Shown here piece after piece: positions 5,685 to 12,961 of a stretch of 17,257 bases of DNA. Positions within the stretch are counted from its first letter, which is position 1. Each line of letters begins with the position of its first letter. The notes below the pieces were generated by a model, which did no database searches, was not told the origin of the DNA, and saw nothing but the letters and a program-made list of their open reading frames with translations. The stretch covers positions 32,698 through 49,954 of the forward strand of contig DLQI01000058.1 of assembly GCA_002478745.1 (NCBI GenBank), given 5' to 3'. This DNA is from Rhodobacteraceae bacterium UBA7436 (GTDB lineage Bacteria; Pseudomonadota; Alphaproteobacteria; Rhodobacterales; Rhodobacteraceae). The position numbers were made by a program, and so were the translations under genes.

Positions 5685-7784
5685 ATGATGAGTAACAACA
5701 AAATTTTAACGGTATCCTACGGGACGTTTTCCTGCACGTTGGAAGGCTTCGACGATTCATTTGGAACAATGAAAGCGATCGCTGAATACTTCCGCGATCT
5801 TGCATCTGACGACAGATACTTCGGCGCGGAACCTCCGCAGCCAGACGCAGAGATGCTGACACGTATCGCCCAGAAAGAAGTTTCCCGCCGCGTCGAAGTG
5901 CGCGAGCATGAAGGCAAGCTGGTCTTAAGCGCCCATGATCTAGCCGAGCCCGATCCGGCACCTACCCCTGCAATGTCAACGCCCCAAACCAACCCTCAAG
6001 CCGAAGCGATGATTGCAGCCGAAGCAGTACGCGCCGCCCAAGCAAAAGCTGAAGCAGCCGCTGAAACTGCACGCATCCAAGCAGAGGCCGAAGCCAAAGC
6101 AGCTGCCGCCGATGTAGCAATCCTAGAGGAAGCCAACCAAGAACCGGCACTCCTTGCTGCAGAGACGGAAGCTGCGCAACAAGCACAAGCAGATCGCCTC
6201 GCAATCGAAGCTGCCGCTGTCAAAACCGCAGACGTTGCACCAGCGCCACGTGATCTTGCCGCAGAAATGCCAGAAGCCGAAGCCTTCTTCTCAGATGCCG
6301 GTACTGAAACTGCTGTCCAAGCAGAGGTCGTGGAAGAAACACCTGCACCAAAAGCGCAAGACGAAAGTATCGCTGCAAAACTTCAGCGCATTCGCGCCGT
6401 TGTGTCCCAAGCAGATCACGCTTCTGACGATGACGACTTCTCAGAAGATCAACACGCAGATGATTTCGAAGCCGAAGCAGAGGGTACAACCGAAACTGTT
6501 GCATCCCAAGTCGTAATACCAACGGCTGATGCTGACGACTTTGATATCTCTAACTTTAGCGTTGACACAGACGATGATGTGCTCAGCTCTGCTGACGTCC
6601 AAGCACAATCTGACGTCCAAGACACCGCTATCTCAGACATTCTTGAAGCCAGCGAAATCGACGACGCCGCTGAAATTGAGGTCCAAGCAGACGCAGAAAC
6701 CGTTGATGAAGACGATATGTCCGCGATCCTTGCCCGTCTTGCGGGGGATGACGTTGCTGCGCCAGCGACACTTGTGCAGGCCACCCCTGAACAGCCTGTT
6801 CTCGAAGAGAACCTGTTTGACGACACAATATACAACGCTGATGAATCAGAACTAGAAGACGCTGTTGACGCAGCCGTAGAACCACGCCGGGTTGCCCGTG
6901 TCATCAAAGTAAAACGTGCTGATCTTGAGGCGGCAATCGCGCAAGGCAACTTGGAAGAAGTCGGCAGCACTTTGTCAGAAACTGACGAAGCAGATCTTGC
7001 CCGCGACTTGGCTGCAGCTGAAGCAGACGCTGATGCCATTGATACATTGTTTGAAGACGCCACTTTCGAAGAGACTACAACGCCCGGTATCGAAGCCCTA
7101 CGCTCCATCAACGACCATGAAGGCGACGACCTGACTCGCCTGATGGCCGAAGCGGATCAACAAATGGATGAGGAAGAAGGCAAACAAAGCCGCGATGCTT
7201 TCGCACATTTGCGTGCCGCAGTGGTCCAAAAGAACGCAGACTCTGGGTTGGCCACTCAAACAACGGAAGAAGAAGAAGGCGCATATCGCACCGATCTCGC
7301 GACAGCTGTGAAACCACGCCGCCCAGCAGCCGCTGCAAAGACAAGCCGCCCAACAGCCGTTGAACGTCCAGCACCATTAAAAATAGTTGCAGAACAACGC
7401 GTTACGGACGACGGACCTGTTCAAAGCACTCCAATTCGTCCTCGCCGTGTGGCGCAGCCGGTTGTGGTAGAAAACGACGTACAAGAAATCGACGCCAGCG
7501 GAAGCTTTGTCGAATTCGCCGAAGAAATGGGCGTCACTGAATTGCCCGAGCTTATTGAAGCAGCAGCCGCCTATTTGTCATTCGTTCACGGTCACGATCA
7601 GTTCTCGCGTCCACAACTGATGCACCAAGTGCGCACAGTTGAGAAACAGAGTTTCAACCGTGAAGACGGCCTACGCAGTTTCGGCCAATTACTGCGCGCT
7701 GGCAAAATCGAAAAGACCAAGGGTGGCCGTTTTACTGTCACCAACGAAATCAGTTTCCGTCCCGACGAACGTGAAGCAGGTTAA
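5685..7784 (+). CDS. Large acidic, mostly disordered protein of unknown function
   Basis: I do not recognise a named family with certainty. From the ATG at 5685 (an adjacent ATG at 5688 is equally possible), preceded by AGAGGA, it has 699 residues; a start at 5604 would add 27 residues of low plausibility. Residues about 1-85 look folded and well conserved in style (KILTVSYGTFSCTLEGFDD). Residues 100-185 are Ala/Glu/Gln-rich and probably a long helix or coiled coil. Residues 190-600 are strongly acidic and low-complexity, broken by short amphipathic segments (SIAAKLQRIRAVV at 228-240, DDMSAILARLAG at 343-354, DDLTRLMAEAD at 481-491) and three basic PRR islands (400-402, 545-547, 587-589). Residues 605-699 look folded, with helices then GKIEKTKGGRFTVT, which resembles a winged-helix hairpin. 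It has no signal peptide or membrane segment. A strong terminator follows. A scaffold or regulatory role is a guess. Confidence 0.85.
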   Translation: MMSNNKILTVSYGTFSCTLEGFDDSFGTMKAIAEYFRDLASDDRYFGAEPPQPDAEMLTRIAQKEVSRRVEVREHEGKLVLSAHDLAEPDPAPTPAMSTPQTNPQAEAMIAAEAVRAAQAKAEAAAETARIQAEAEAKAAAADVAILEEANQEPALLAAETEAAQQAQADRLAIEAAAVKTADVAPAPRDLAAEMPEAEAFFSDAGTETAVQAEVVEETPAPKAQDESIAAKLQRIRAVVSQADHASDDDDFSEDQHADDFEAEAEGTTETVASQVVIPTADADDFDISNFSVDTDDDVLSSADVQAQSDVQDTAISDILEASEIDDAAEIEVQADAETVDEDDMSAILARLAGDDVAAPATLVQATPEQPVLEENLFDDTIYNADESELEDAVDAAVEPRRVARVIKVKRADLEAAIAQGNLEEVGSTLSETDEADLARDLAAAEADADAIDTLFEDATFEETTTPGIEALRSINDHEGDDLTRLMAEADQQMDEEEGKQSRDAFAHLRAAVVQKNADSGLATQTTEEEEGAYRTDLATAVKPRRPAAAAKTSRPTAVERPAPLKIVAEQRVTDDGPVQSTPIRPRRVAQPVVVENDVQEIDASGSFVEFAEEMGVTELPELIEAAAAYLSFVHGHDQFSRPQLMHQVRTVEKQSFNREDGLRSFGQLLRAGKIEKTKGGRFTVTNEISFRPDEREAG

Positions 7785-7801
7785 TCTAAACACCATATTT
7801 T

Positions 7802-7840
7802 AAAGAGGGCGGTACCATCTGGTGCCGCCCTCTTTCGTTT
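7802..7840 (+). terminator. Strong intrinsic terminator after the acidic protein
   Basis: AAAGAGGGCGGTACC (7802-7816) pairs with GGTGCCGCCCTCTTT (7821-7835) over 15 base pairs, with one G-T wobble and the 4-base loop ATCT. CGTTT follows. The A-rich left flank would also make it work, more weakly, on the other strand. It separates the acidic-protein gene from the MFS gene. Confidence 0.92.
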
Positions 7841-7901
7841 GCGCGCCAACTTTCAACTTGACCTTGCATCGCGCGCCAACTCACACTCAAGACCATCAAT
7901 C
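7841..7901 (+). repeat. Diverged 30-base direct duplication
   Basis: GCGCGCCAACT occurs at 7841-7851 and again at 7871-7881, and the bases that follow each copy stay similar (both carry CAA or CACT, then GACC, then ATC). This reads as two diverged units of about 30 bases between the terminator and the MFS ribosome site. It is not part of the MFS reading frame if the GTG start is right. No function is visible. Confidence 0.45.
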
Positions 7902-7916
7902 TGCAGGAGTGCACCG

Positions 7917-9170
7917 GTGTCAAACCAATCCTTCAACCGCTTTGTCGCAGCTTCCGGTCTGACCAATTTGGCCGATGGGATCGCTGTTGTTGCGTGGGCA
8001 TGGATGGCCTCGCTTCTTACCCGTGATCCATTCCTGATTGCGTTGATGCCAGTGGCCCTGCGCTTGCCGTGGTTCATCTTTGCCATTCCTGCAGGCATCA
8101 TTACGGACCGCGTTGATCGGCGCAAACTGATCATGTGGATGGATGTGGTCCGCGCAACCGCCTTCGCAATAGCCACTGTTGTGATCTGGCAAGCGCTCCC
8201 GCTTGCGGATGCACCCAAAACCGGTCTTGTCCAGCCCACCACCTTCTATGTGCTTATGTTCACTGCCCTTTTGGGAGGTGGCGCAGAAGTCTTCCGCGAC
8301 AACGCCGCACAAACCATGCTGCCAAGTCTGGTAGATCATTCTGCTTTGGAACGGGCCAACGGGCGATTGTGGAGCGTGGAATTGATCGGCAATTCTCTGG
8401 TCGGCCCCGCCCTCGGTGCCTTCCTCATCGCGGCCTTCGCGCCAGCGCCCTTTGCTCTCAACAGCATCGCCTACGCAGTCGCCTTGGTTTGCGTAATGTC
8501 GCTCAAAGGCAGCTTTAAACCGAAACCCTCCGATACTGCGCCGAATTGGAAGGGCGAATTGCAAGAGGCATTTCTTTTGCTCAAATCTTCCCCCCTGTTG
8601 CAGGCCTTGGCATGGCTCACTGGGGGCTGGAACCTTGTCTTTCAGATGGCAAGCATCGCATTGATCCTGCATGTGCAAGAGAACCTAAACCTCGGGGCCA
8701 CAGCCTATGGTCTACTCTTGGCAGCAGGGGCGTTCGGGGGGATCAGCGCCGGTTTCGTGGCGGATAAAATCATCAAACACTTCGGCCCCAAGCGAACGGC
8801 CCAAGTCAGCCTCATGGTTTCCGCCCCAGCGTTCCTAGCAATGGCACTCGCGCCAAACTGGCTTGCCCTCGCGTTCACCATCGCCATTTTCGAATTCGCA
8901 GGACTGACATGGAACACCGTCTCAGTCTCCTACCGGCAACGCAAAATTCCAGACGCGATGTTGGGACGGGTGAACAGCATATACCGTTTACTGGCTTGGG
9001 GGCTGATGCCGGTGGGGCTTATCCTGTCGGGGCTGATCGTGCGCTACGCAGAACCCATCATCGGGCGCAGCAATGCGCTGAACCTGCCGATTTTCACAGC
9101 AAGCGCAGGCGCTTTGATCTTGGGAATAATCGGATGGCAAGCCTTAGGCCACGGTTTTCAGTCGCGCTGA
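7917..9170 (+). CDS. MFS exporter, EntS-like (MFS_3 type)
   Basis: A 417-residue major facilitator protein of the inner membrane with about twelve hydrophobic segments. The cytoplasmic loop after helix 2 carries a good motif A, GIITDRVDRRKLI (about 58-70), and the corresponding loop in the second half reads GFVADKIIKHFGPKR. The pattern NRFVAASGLTNLADGI at the N-terminus is typical of the EntS/MFS_3 branch, which includes siderophore and drug exporters; the substrate here is unknown. I chose the GTG at 7917 because AGGAG at 7905-7909 lies 7 bases before it and the protein then starts just ahead of helix 1. An in-frame TTG at 7839 would begin inside the preceding terminator and add 26 residues of repeat-derived sequence. 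The 3' end overlaps the convergent DUF2842-type gene by 13 bases. Confidence 0.9.
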   Translation: MSNQSFNRFVAASGLTNLADGIAVVAWAWMASLLTRDPFLIALMPVALRLPWFIFAIPAGIITDRVDRRKLIMWMDVVRATAFAIATVVIWQALPLADAPKTGLVQPTTFYVLMFTALLGGGAEVFRDNAAQTMLPSLVDHSALERANGRLWSVELIGNSLVGPALGAFLIAAFAPAPFALNSIAYAVALVCVMSLKGSFKPKPSDTAPNWKGELQEAFLLLKSSPLLQALAWLTGGWNLVFQMASIALILHVQENLNLGATAYGLLLAAGAFGGISAGFVADKIIKHFGPKRTAQVSLMVSAPAFLAMALAPNWLALAFTIAIFEFAGLTWNTVSVSYRQRKIPDAMLGRVNSIYRLLAWGLMPVGLILSGLIVRYAEPIIGRSNALNLPIFTASAGALILGIIGWQALGHGFQSR

Positions 9171-9382
9171 TCAGGATCAGCTTGCCCAACGCCCTTAAAG
9201 ATCGCCTTCAAAGGGAAGGCCCACAACACGCCAAGACCAAGATAAATCAAGACCTCAACCAGGGTGCTTGGGCGTTCTTCAAAGAACGACATCAGCCATA
9301 CAGCCATGATGATGTAGGCTGGTAGCCCTAGCAAAAGGACCACCAAAGACCAGCGACGACGTGCTTTGTAGCTAAGCGCCAT
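9158..9382 (-). CDS. Small DUF2842-type membrane protein
   Basis: A 74-residue protein starting MALSYKARRRW, with two hydrophobic segments (about 11-31 and 43-62) and charged ends, so probably a two-helix inner-membrane protein with both ends in the cytoplasm. Sequence and length match what I recall of DUF2842, an alphaproteobacterial family of unknown function. Its ATG shares one base with the purA stop codon, so it is the second gene of a purA operon and is likely translated by coupling. Its last bases overlap the end of the MFS gene. No function can be inferred beyond the steady association with purA that I recall from related genomes. Confidence 0.85.
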   Translation of the reverse strand: MALSYKARRRWSLVVLLLGLPAYIIMAVWLMSFFEERPSTLVEVLIYLGLGVLWAFPLKAIFKGVGQADPDQRD

Positions 9383-10677
9383 CAGTCAGCAAACGGGTCA
9401 GTGACAAGGATGGTATCTTCGCGCTCTGGCGATGTGGACACCAACGCAACTGGGCATTCGATCAGCTCTTCAACGCGGCGCACATATTTGATCGCCTGCG
9501 CAGGAAGCTGCGCCCAAGAGCGTGCGCCCTCAGTGCTTTCAGACCACCCATCCATTTCTTCATAAATAGGTTTGCAACGCGCCTGTGCATCCGCCGCAGT
9601 TGGCAAATAATCCAGACGTTCACCGTCCAAATCATACCCAACGCAAATCTTCAGCGTCTCAAATCCGTCCAAAACATCCAACTTTGTCAGACAGATGCCT
9701 GTGATGCCTGAGGTCGCACATGTCTGGCGCAACAATGCGGCGTCAAACCAACCACAACGGCGTTTACGGCCCGTTGTGGTGCCAAATTCATGACCGCGTT
9801 CGCCAAGGCGTTGACCATCAGCGTCTTCCAACTCAGTTGGGAAAGGCCCTTCACCCACGCGGGTTGTATAGGCTTTCACGATGCCCAGCACGTAATCAAT
9901 CGCTGTCGGACCAAGGCCAACGCCCGTGGCCGCCTGCCCTGCAATCACATTGGAGCTGGTGACAAACGGGTAGGTCCCGAAATCGATATCCAGCAATGCG
10001 CCCTGCGCGCCTTCAAATAAAATCCGTTTACCGGCTTTGCGCTTTTCAGCCAAAACTTTCCAAACAGGTGCCGCATAAGGCAAAATCTTTGGTGCAATTT
10101 CTTGCAACTGCGCCAACAACGCGTCGCGGTCGATTTCTTCGACCCCAAGACCTTTGCGCAGTGGGTTGTGGTGCTGCAAAGCACGATCAACACGCGCTTC
10201 CAAAGTCGCTGCATCCGCCAAGTCGGCAACGCGGATCGCACGGCGGCCCACTTTGTCTTCATAGGCTGGGCCAATACCGCGGCCAGTCGTACCAATCTTG
10301 GTGCCTTTTGATGCAGCTTCTTCACGCACGCGATCCAACTCACCGTGGATCGGGAGGATCAGCGGCGTGTTTTCCGCAATCATTAGGTTTTCTGGGTTAA
10401 TCACAACGCCCTGTGCTTCGACCGTCGCGATCTCTTTCATCAGGTGCCATGGGTCCAAAACAACCCCGTTGCCAATGACAGACAACTTACCACCACGCAC
10501 CACGCCAGATGGCAGCGCGTGCAGTTTGTAAACTTTACCATCGATGACCAAGGTATGCCCGGCATTATGACCGCCCTGAAAACGCGCGATGACATCAGCG
10601 CGTTCAGACAGCCAATCGACGATCTTGCCTTTTCCTTCGTCGCCCCATTGAGCTCCGACAACTACTACATTGGCCAT
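9382..10677 (-). CDS. purA: Adenylosuccinate synthase
   Basis: Catalyses the GTP-dependent condensation of IMP and aspartate to adenylosuccinate, the first committed step to AMP, in the cytoplasm. The 431-residue length is standard. Catalytic residues are in place: D13 in WGDEGKGK (11-18) and H41 in GGHNAGHT (35-42). Further motifs are GTTGRGIGPAYEDK (about 131-144), LFEGAQGALLDIDFGTYPFVT (IMP and GTP site) and TTTGRKRRCGWFD near residue 300. AAGGAC precedes the ATG at 10677. It is followed by the one-base-overlapping DUF2842-type gene. A purine repressor or other control site is not evident in the 131-base spacer to the divergent neighbour. Confidence 0.98.
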   Translation of the reverse strand: MANVVVVGAQWGDEGKGKIVDWLSERADVIARFQGGHNAGHTLVIDGKVYKLHALPSGVVRGGKLSVIGNGVVLDPWHLMKEIATVEAQGVVINPENLMIAENTPLILPIHGELDRVREEAASKGTKIGTTGRGIGPAYEDKVGRRAIRVADLADAATLEARVDRALQHHNPLRKGLGVEEIDRDALLAQLQEIAPKILPYAAPVWKVLAEKRKAGKRILFEGAQGALLDIDFGTYPFVTSSNVIAGQAATGVGLGPTAIDYVLGIVKAYTTRVGEGPFPTELEDADGQRLGERGHEFGTTTGRKRRCGWFDAALLRQTCATSGITGICLTKLDVLDGFETLKICVGYDLDGERLDYLPTAADAQARCKPIYEEMDGWSESTEGARSWAQLPAQAIKYVRRVEELIECPVALVSTSPEREDTILVTDPFAD

Positions 10678-10709
10678 GATGCGGTCCTTTTTTCATGCAA
10701 ACCCGCGAC

Positions 10710-10737
10710 CATATAGACGGCTGTTGGCTTGGGTGAA
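10710..10737 (-). promoter_or_regulatory. Weak candidate purA promoter
   Basis: On the minus strand TTCACC (10737-10732) and TATATG (10715-10710) are 16 bases apart, 33 bases before the purA start codon. The -10 is reasonable and the -35 has four of six consensus bases. Confidence 0.35.
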
Positions 10738-10808
10738 ACCCGATTCTTGTGTTTCTCTTCAATCCATGATGTTCATTTCACCATAAAGCGATTTGAGGAA
10801 TGTGTTGA

Positions 10809-11204
10809 ATGTGGTTTGTTTTACGTTGGCTTACGGCTTTTGCACTGCTTGCAGCGACCTATAATCCAACATCATTTAATTATGTGAAATGGGTGATGAC
10901 ACAGGGCGAACGTCCCGTTTCGCTGATGGTTCTGGCGGGTTTGCTGCTGTTGATCGGCTACATCATCTATTTGCGGGCCACGCTGCGCTCAATCGGCGGC
11001 TTTGGCATGTTGCTGGTGCTCGCCCTTGTTGGGGCCTTACTCTGGGTGCTCTATGATTTTGGCGTTCTTAGCCTCGACAACACAGGGCTGAACGTGTGGC
11101 TGGGCTTATTGGCCCTCTCCCTCGTCTTGGGGGTCGGCCTTAGTTGGAGCCACGTGCGCCGCGCACTATCAGGTCAGGCCGACATGGATGATGTGGACAG
11201 CTAG
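10809..11204 (+). CDS. Small multi-helix membrane protein (DUF6524-like)
   Basis: A 131-residue protein with four likely membrane helices (about 4-20, 38-56, 62-84 and 92-112), an N-terminal motif YNPTSFNYVKW at about 18-28 and a short acidic tail ending in DMDDVDS. The pattern resembles a small membrane protein family seen next to purA in Rhodobacterales, which I recall as DUF6524; that label is from memory. GAGGAA ends 8 bases before the ATG, supporting the start. It is divergent from purA and convergent with the nitrile hydratase operon, with only five bases between the two stop codons and no visible terminator. No function can be assigned. Confidence 0.8.
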   Translation: MWFVLRWLTAFALLAATYNPTSFNYVKWVMTQGERPVSLMVLAGLLLLIGYIIYLRATLRSIGGFGMLLVLALVGALLWVLYDFGVLSLDNTGLNVWLGLLALSLVLGVGLSWSHVRRALSGQADMDDVDS

Positions 11205-11209
11205 GCGCG

Positions 11210-11521
11210 TTATCCAAGTGAAACAGGTTGACCGTGGGTCGTAGACAGATAGGCCTGCTCCCACGCATCACGCATTTGCGCGACGTCTTGTGGCAACGCG
11301 GCCCCAGTCTCGGACAAATAGGCCTCTAACGTCTCAAGCCATGCGTTAAAGTAATCGTCGCCACCGCTCAGGTCTTTATCCACACCGTGACGTTTCAAGG
11401 TCGCGCTAAAGCGATCCGCCCAATCAGGCCACGCAAAACGCCCGACCTCATTCAGGTGAACCGTCAGGGCAAACAACTGCGCGTGCCACGGGGCCTCAAA
11501 TACGGGTTCAGGGGCGCTCAT
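11210..11521 (-). CDS. Nitrile hydratase accessory/activator protein
   Basis: A 103-residue soluble protein encoded last in the nitrile hydratase operon. It resembles the N-terminal part of the beta subunit: FEAPWHAQLFALTVHLNEVGRFAW here versus FHEDWHGRALAVTLAAGALGKW in beta, and DYFNAWLETLEAYL versus SYYEKWMAGLAGLL. This kinship is known for the small proteins (P14K or NhlE type) that deliver or exchange cobalt in cobalt-type nitrile hydratases, so it is probably the maturation factor. The ATG at 11521 overlaps the beta stop codon by four bases (ATGA); a longer reading upstream would run into the beta gene and gives a basic, unlikely leader. It lacks an obvious metal-binding cysteine or histidine cluster. 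Confidence 0.85.
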   Translation of the reverse strand: MSAPEPVFEAPWHAQLFALTVHLNEVGRFAWPDWADRFSATLKRHGVDKDLSGGDDYFNAWLETLEAYLSETGAALPQDVAQMRDAWEQAYLSTTHGQPVSLG

Positions 11522-12198
11522 GTAGCGGCACTTAGATAGCTTTGCCACAGGTCCAAGACGACCTCGTCTTTTGGGTGCTCGGGGTTTGCCCACAATTCAG
11601 ACGCGGCAAAGGCAACCGCGTAAAGTGGTTCAGCGGCATCACCCAACCGGTGCGCACTGCTGTCGGGCAAAATATGTGTGCCGTGGATCATCACGATACG
11701 GCCCACGGCCCCAACCGCATAAGACGGCAGGCGCGTATGCCCGCCATTCACATGGCGATTGCCATTGATCTTGCGGGTGCGCACCATGTCGCCAACGCTA
11801 TAGGCAACAGGCACATCGCTAGGACGATCCGCAGGACCACCAGAGGCCAGAACCCCAGCAACCTTATTCGCATCCATCCGCTTGTCCGTCAGATCACTTG
11901 AACCAATGGCACAGCCCTGCGCCAACTCTTCGCGGGTTAGCACCTTGGCATCCACCAACAGACCCGCCAATCCAGCCATCCATTTCTCGTAATAAGACAT
12001 GGATGCATAGTCGACAGGCGGCAGGCATTCGCGGCCATGACGGCTGATGTCGATATTCCATTTGCCCAAAGCACCTGCGGCCAAGGTCACAGCCAATGCG
12101 CGCCCATGCCAGTCTTCGTGGAAAACGGGATCATCTTCGGCCTCTGGCACAATGGCACCATCGCCAAAGCGCCCCCCCATATCGTGAACGCGGCTCAT
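11518..12198 (-). CDS. Nitrile hydratase beta subunit
   Basis: Partner of the alpha subunit in the enzyme that hydrates nitriles to amides. The 226 residues have the typical opening MSRVHDMGG, the helical N-terminal domain (about 24-95) and a C-terminal SH3-like beta barrel (about 125-226) with YSVGDMVRTR, GHTRLPSYAVG and LWANPEHPKDEVVLDLWQSYL. R53 in ISRHGRE and R156 in GHTRLP correspond to the two arginines known to contact the oxidised cysteines of the alpha subunit. It overlaps the alpha gene upstream and the accessory gene downstream by four bases each (ATGA), so all three are probably made in fixed ratio from one transcript. Nothing is missing compared with functional family members. 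Confidence 0.94.
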   Translation of the reverse strand: MSRVHDMGGRFGDGAIVPEAEDDPVFHEDWHGRALAVTLAAGALGKWNIDISRHGRECLPPVDYASMSYYEKWMAGLAGLLVDAKVLTREELAQGCAIGSSDLTDKRMDANKVAGVLASGGPADRPSDVPVAYSVGDMVRTRKINGNRHVNGGHTRLPSYAVGAVGRIVMIHGTHILPDSSAHRLGDAAEPLYAVAFAASELWANPEHPKDEVVLDLWQSYLSAAT

Positions 12199-12812
12199 GG
12201 TGCGCTCGCCAATCCTGTACCGATCATGCTGTCGCGGGTAATAAGGTCCATCAACGCGGCCTCGTCCATTCCATCCGTGCCCATGGGACGTTGGGGCAGG
12301 ACCAAATAACGGGTCTCAGCCGTAGAATCCCAAACGCGCACGGACATATCGCTGAGCAAGGTCACGCCAAATTCGGCCAACACTTTGCGCGGCTCACGTA
12401 CAGCGCGGGCGCGGTAAGCATCAGATTTGTACCACGTGGGTGGAATGCCCAGCAAAGGCCACGGATAACAGCTGCACAATGTGCACACGATGATGTTGTG
12501 CACCTCGTCCGTGTTCTCAACCACGATCATATGTTCGCCTTGGCGACCGTAATACCCCAATTCAGACACCACAGCGGTGGCATCCTTTAGCAATGCAGCC
12601 TTAAAGGCAGGGTCGGTCCAAGCCTTCGCAACCACATGGGCACCGTTGCGCGGTCCAATCTTGGTCTCGTAGGTTTCGATAATTTCATCCAAGGCCGCAG
12701 GGTCAATCAACCCTTTCTGGGTCAGGATGGTTTCAAGCGCCTTCACCCGCAAAGCAGGGTCCGAAGGCAACAACGTGTGCGGGTGATCGTGATCAGCGTG
12801 GTCATGAGGCAT
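12195..12812 (-). CDS. Nitrile hydratase alpha subunit, cobalt type
   Basis: Catalytic metal-binding subunit of nitrile hydratase (EC 4.2.1.84). From the ATG at 12812 it has 205 residues. The metal site CTLCSC at 110-115 has Thr after the first Cys, the mark of the cobalt (VCTLCSC) rather than the iron (VCSLCSC) type; it is followed by YPWPLLGIPPTWYKS. In known enzymes the second and third of these cysteines are oxidised. The N-terminus, MPHDHADHDHPH, has five histidines in twelve residues and may bind metal. The start is uncertain: a TTG at 12827 is in frame and would add LHDPK, and neither has a good ribosome site. It is first in an alpha-beta-accessory operon. No amidase or nitrile-specific regulator lies nearby. 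Confidence 0.94.
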   Translation of the reverse strand: MPHDHADHDHPHTLLPSDPALRVKALETILTQKGLIDPAALDEIIETYETKIGPRNGAHVVAKAWTDPAFKAALLKDATAVVSELGYYGRQGEHMIVVENTDEVHNIIVCTLCSCYPWPLLGIPPTWYKSDAYRARAVREPRKVLAEFGVTLLSDMSVRVWDSTAETRYLVLPQRPMGTDGMDEAALMDLITRDSMIGTGLASAP

Positions 12813-12899
12813 TTTGGGATCATGCAAGGCGTATTGTCTTCTGTCCAGCGCATTAGCGTCACAAATACGGTCATTTCACAATTAGCACTCCAGCTACAC

Positions 12900-12928
12900 T
12901 TGCCCCGCCCCCTAAACTTGCCTAGATA
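12900..12928 (+). promoter_or_regulatory. Candidate secG promoter
   Basis: TTGCCC (12900-12905) and TAGATA (12923-12928) are 17 bases apart and about 33 bases before the secG start codon. Four of six -35 bases and a moderate -10 match; spacing is ideal. Confidence 0.4.
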
Positions 12929-12961
12929 CCACTCGAAGTGATCACACCATTGCAGGTACCT

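Noticed and set aside
6449..7111. 220-codon Ser/Ala-rich minus-strand frame
   Set aside because: Low-complexity mirror of the acidic repeats on the plus strand, with no start signal.
7839..7916. N-terminal extension of the MFS protein
   Set aside because: Would start within the terminator hairpin tail; the GTG at 7917 has AGGAG at ideal spacing.
12813..12827. TTG start for nitrile hydratase alpha
   Set aside because: The ATG five codons later gives a usual start; neither has a ribosome site, so this is a preference, not proof.
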